Source: Nannocystis bainbridge (GTDB taxonomy: Bacteria > Myxococcota_A > Polyangia > Nannocystales > Nannocystaceae). Taken from it: a DNA stretch of 64,000 nucleotides. Position 1 is the stretch's first letter; every line of letters begins with the position of its first letter. Of the stretch, positions 60,863-64,000 are shown one piece after another. The DNA is taken from positions 1,116,001 to 1,180,000 of the forward strand of contig NZ_JAQNDL010000001.1 in the NCBI RefSeq assembly GCF_028368995.1, in the 5' to 3' direction. The position numbers were made by a program, and so were the translations under genes. The notes under the pieces were generated by a model. It was not told where the DNA came from, did no database searches, and saw only the letters and a program-made list of their open reading frames with translations.

Positions 60863-63629
60863 TCAGCGGCGTGGACGATTTTTTTTCGCGCCGTCACCGA
60901 CGCTCGCGCGCGCGAGGGCGACGAGCCGGGCGTCGAGCTCCGCCAGCGCCTCCGCGCCGCCGGGCCCGCGGGCCGCGGTGGCGCGGGCGTCGAGGAGCGC
61001 GGCGCGGGCCTCGTCGGGCCGCTGCAACGCCTGCAGCGCCGCGCCCTTGCCGGCGAGCACGAGGCCGAGCAGCTCGTGGTCGGGCGTGGGCGCGGCGCGG
61101 GCGATCGACTCGGCGGCGGTGAAGGCCGCGAGCGCCTCGGCGTGGCGGCCCAGGGCCAGCAGGCTCTCGCCGGTGTTGTTGGCCGTGAAGGCGCGGTGGA
61201 GGTGGCCCGCAGGCAGGATCCGCTCCTGCAGCGCCGCGGCCTCGCGGTAGGCCGCGAGCGCGGCCTCGTGGTCGCCGCGCCAGAAGGCCGATCACGCCGA
61301 GATTGAGGAGGGCCGCCGGCAGGTCTTCGTGGTCGGCCGGCAGCAGGCGGCGGAACAGCGCCAGGGCGCGGCGGCCGTGGTGCTCGGCGCGTCCGAGCGC
61401 GCCGGCCTGGACCGCCTCGTGCGCGAGCGCGGTGTGGACGCGGGCGGCCTCGAGGCTGGCGGCGCCGTGGGTCTCGCTCCAGATCGCCAGCGCCGTCGCC
61501 AGCAGGGTCCGGGCCCGCTCGCCCTCGCCCTGGCGGACCAGCAGCGTCGCCATGTCGTGGGCCACGCGGGCGTACTGCGGGTGGCGCGGGCCGTACTGCG
61601 CGGCGGCGGCGGCCAGGGCGGCCTCGAAGGTGGCGCGGGCCTCGTCCTCGCGGGCCAGCGCCTCGAGGGCGTTGGCGAGGCTCTGCTGGGCCTGGACCCG
61701 TCCCGGCTGCGGGCCCGGATGGGCGTCGAACCACGCCAGCGCGTCGCGCTGGCGGCGGGCCGCCTCGTCGTGCTGCTCGGCCCGGGCTGCCGCGACCCCG
61801 AGCGCGAAGAGCAGCGCGGCCCGGCGCGGACCCTCGTCGTCGACGCGGTCGAGCGCGGCCGCGGCCCGGCGCGCCCACAGCCGTGCGCGCTCCGGCGCCA
61901 GCTGCTGGCGGGCCGCGAGGGTCGTCAGCGCCAGCCAGCCGCTCGCGGCCAGGTCGTCCTCGCGGGCCGCCTCGGCGAGGTCGACCGCGTCGAGGAGGCT
62001 GGCCTCGGCCGGCTCGATCTCGCCCCGCTCCGCCTGCAGCTCGCCGACGGCGAGGAGCGCGTCCGCGCGCGCGGCCGGATCGGCGAGGGTCCGCGCGTGC
62101 GCCAGCGCGCCCTCGGCGAGGCCGCGCGCGCCGGCGTGGTCGCCGGTGGCCGCGTGGGCGCGCGCGACCGCGAGGGTCTGCCGCAGCGCGTCGCCCTCGT
62201 CGCGGGCCGCGGCGGCGAGGGTGCTCGCGGTCGCGCCGGCGCAGGCCGCCAGCGACGGCAGGACGGCCACCGCGGCGACCGAGCGCTCGACCGCGACGCG
62301 CTCGCCCGCGGCGAGCCGGTCGACCAGGGCCGCCACCGCGTGCGCGCTGCGCTCGAGGCAGCGCCGCCGGGCGTCGAGGAGCGCCGGGGAGTGCAGCCCG
62401 CTGGTCTCGCACAGGCCCCGCCGGGCGGTCTGCCACGCCGCCACGTAGGCGCCGAGGGCCGCGTCGACCCGGTCCCAGGCCGCCGGGGCCAGCGGCAGCC
62501 CGGAGCCGCGGAAGGCGGCCGCGAGGGCGGCCCGACGCGCCGGGTTCCACGCCTCGTCGAGGCCGCGCTCGACCGCGGCGCAGGCGTCGGGGGCGGGCGA
62601 GCGCGGCAACCAGGCCCCCGCCAGGCCGCCGAGCGCCAGCAGGACCCCCGCGAGGCCCAGGCGCCGCCGCCGTCGCCCGGGGTCGCGCTCCAGCGCGGCG
62701 CACAGCGCTTCGAGCGAGGGGTGGCGGTCCTCGGCGGCGGCGGTGCCCCGCGCGAGCTCGCGGTCGAGCCAGCGCGGGTGCGCCGGCGGGCGGCGGGGCG
62801 GCGGGGCGTCGCGGCCCGGCAGCCAGCCGTGGAGCGCCTCGAACAGCGAGACGCAGAGGCTGTAGATGTCGCTGCGGAAGTCGGGGGCGCGCCCGGCGAG
62901 CTGCTCGGGCGCGACGTAGCCGACGGTCCCGCCGCCGCCGGCGGTGGCCGACGCGCCGGCCGGGGACGGAGCGGCGTCGGCGAGCGTCGCCGTCACCGCC
63001 CGCCCGGCCGCGCGCGCCAGCCCGAAGTCGACCACGTACACGTGCTCGTCGGCGTCGACGAGCACGTTGTCGGGCTTGAAGTCGCAGTGGACCAGCCCGG
63101 CCGCGTGGGCGGCCGCCAGCCCGCGCGCCGCCGCCACGTAGAGCCGCACCGTGGCCCGCCACGGCCGCGGCGCCTCGCGCTGCCAGACGCGCAGCGTGCA
63201 GCCGCGGATCAGCGCCATCGCCAGGTAGACGTGGTCGTCGACCGCCCCGACCTCGTGGATCTGGACCACGTGCGGGTGCGAGAGCCGGGCCAGCAGGCGG
63301 GCCTCGCGGAGCAGACGGGCCTCCTCGTCAGGGCCGGAGCGGTCGGCGCGGGTCAGCTTGAGCGCCACCTCGCGGCCCAGCACCGGGTCGAACGCGGCGT
63401 ACACCTCGCCCATCCCGCCGGCGCCGAGGCGACGTCGCAGCTCGTAGCGACCGACGCGCGGCCGCACGGGCGCCTCGTCGAACAGCGCCGCGGCCACGGC
63501 CGCCTTGCCGCGCGCGTACTCGCGGTCGTGGGCCAGCGTCGGTGGGGCCAGCGCCGCGGCCAACGCCTCCGGACCTCGGTCGCTCGGCGGCGCGGAGGTC
63601 TCGCTCGGTCTCACCGCGCTCCCCGTCAC
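60863..63629 (-). CDS. Ser/Thr kinase with TPR domain, one frameshift near 61290
   Basis: GTG 63629 overlaps the stop of the sigma gene (GTGA). The kinase domain (about 60-310) has GAGGMGEVYAAFD, VALKL, HCDFKPDNVL, VVDFGLAR and VAPEQL. The catalytic loop has HCD instead of HRD, so it is a non-RD kinase. A membrane helix (GLAGVLLALGGLAGAWL) is near 330, then a helical TPR region to the end. Around 61290 the frame breaks: after LLNLGVIG the TPR pattern resumes in another frame (RGDHEAALAAYREAAALQER, FTANNTGESLLALGRHAEAL) to a stop at 60863. Without correction the frame ends at 60894 with an Arg/Pro-rich shadow tail. It may be a sequencing error or a real truncation that spares the kinase. Confidence 0.85.
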
Positions 63630-64000
63630 ACGCTGGGGTCGCGCCGCTCGCGGAGCTGCTGCGCCCAGCGCTCGAGGTTCGCCTGCGTCGACGCCAGGCG
63701 CGCGGGCGCCTCGCCCAGCCGCTGCAGCGCCTCTTCAAGCAGCTCGTGGGCGCGGCGCAGGCGGCTGCGGGCCGTCGGGTGCGGCGCGCCCACGACCTCG
63801 GCGATCTCCGCGGTCGTCATCGACTCCCAGTATCGCAGCTCGAGGATGAGCTGATAGTTGAGGGGGATCCGTCGCAGCGCCTCGAGCAGCAGCCGCTGCT
63901 CCTCGGCCTCGGCGTGCAGCGTGCTGACGCCCGGCGACAGGTCCTGCAGCGTCGACTCCTCGCCGATGTCGACGGTCTCGCCGACCCGCTGCCGGCGGCG
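63626..64000 (-). CDS. ECF-like sigma factor, C-terminal part (5' end outside window)
   Basis: About 124 residues are visible, running off the right edge. LEALRRIPLNYQLILELRYW, ESMTTAEIAEVVGAPHPTAR and SRLRRAHELLEEALQRLGEA are the region 4 helix-turn-helix of an ECF sigma factor. The stop overlaps the GTG of the kinase (63626-63629), so translation is coupled. The same pairing is seen at 34717-38948, where the kinase carries WD40 repeats rather than TPRs. Probably directs transcription of the kinase, lysozyme and beta-rich protein genes downstream. Confidence 0.88.
   Translation of the reverse strand, partial: RRRQRVGETVDIGEESTLQDLSPGVSTLHAEAEEQRLLLEALRRIPLNYQLILELRYWESMTTAEIAEVVGAPHPTARSRLRRAHELLEEALQRLGEAPARLASTQANLERWAQQLRERRDPSV

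Noticed and set aside
61329..63854. Plus-strand open frame of 841 codons
   Set aside because: Antisense to the TPR kinase, whose kinase motifs are clear on the minus strand.

Overview
The window looks like an accessory stretch of a myxobacterial chromosome, most likely from the Nannocystis/Plesiocystis (Nannocystaceae) side of the group. This is inferred from the sequence: very high GC, many large genes, Thr/Ser/Gly-rich lipoprotein linkers, cysteine-rich lipoprotein N-termini, paired ECF sigma factors and Ser/Thr kinases, and WD40, TPR and RHS proteins. No tRNA, rRNA or CRISPR array was seen.

Layout. (1) 1-12051, minus strand: an SpvB/FG-GAP/RHS protein of the Tc-toxin B/C type that runs off the left edge, a small membrane protein, a Crp/Fnr regulator, a 1276-residue lipoprotein whose C-terminus recalls Tc-toxin A subunits, a second Crp/Fnr regulator and a small protein. 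(2) 12156-20181: two small plus-strand genes and a decayed one, then a 1875-residue minus-strand protein joining a nitrilase domain, a STAND-like NTPase, pentapeptide repeats and WD40 repeats. A frameshifted formylglycine-generating-enzyme-like lipoprotein lies upstream of it. (3) 20500-30570: a mobile-element and defence-debris zone with a direct repeat, a frameshifted IS3-family element, two HEPN-type proteins, IS66 and IS5 remnants fused to each other, an IS66 tnpA/tnpB relic with a coupled accessory gene, and an intact IS5-type element bounded by CTAG. (4) 30900-42155: a LysM/MepA peptidase, an RCC1 relic, a secreted repeat protein, an ECF sigma factor with a WD40 kinase, a coiled-coil membrane protein and a diheme lipoprotein. 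(5) 42370-53940: fragments of IstA and of a CHAT protease, two small genes, then a two-gene unit of 1113 and 2130 residues that I read as a type III Druantia anti-phage system (druH, druE), with a perfect inverted repeat upstream. (6) 53941-57108: truncated genes joined end to end (AraC regulator, membrane protein, GH44 glucanase, IS66-linked fragment), which look like recombination scars. (7) 57178-64000, minus strand: a sigma factor and TPR kinase that overlap, followed by a GH25 lysozyme and a large beta-rich protein; this reads as one regulated unit.

How the genes work together. Left and right ends each carry a candidate weapon locus with its own regulators (Tc-like under Crp/Fnr proteins; lysozyme plus beta-rich protein under sigma/kinase). 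The middle is a defence and mobile-element island. Several genes carry single frameshifts (FGE-like protein, IS3 ORFs, TPR kinase). Some may be assembly errors, but the density of truncated pieces between 22 and 33 kb and between 42 and 57 kb points to real decay.
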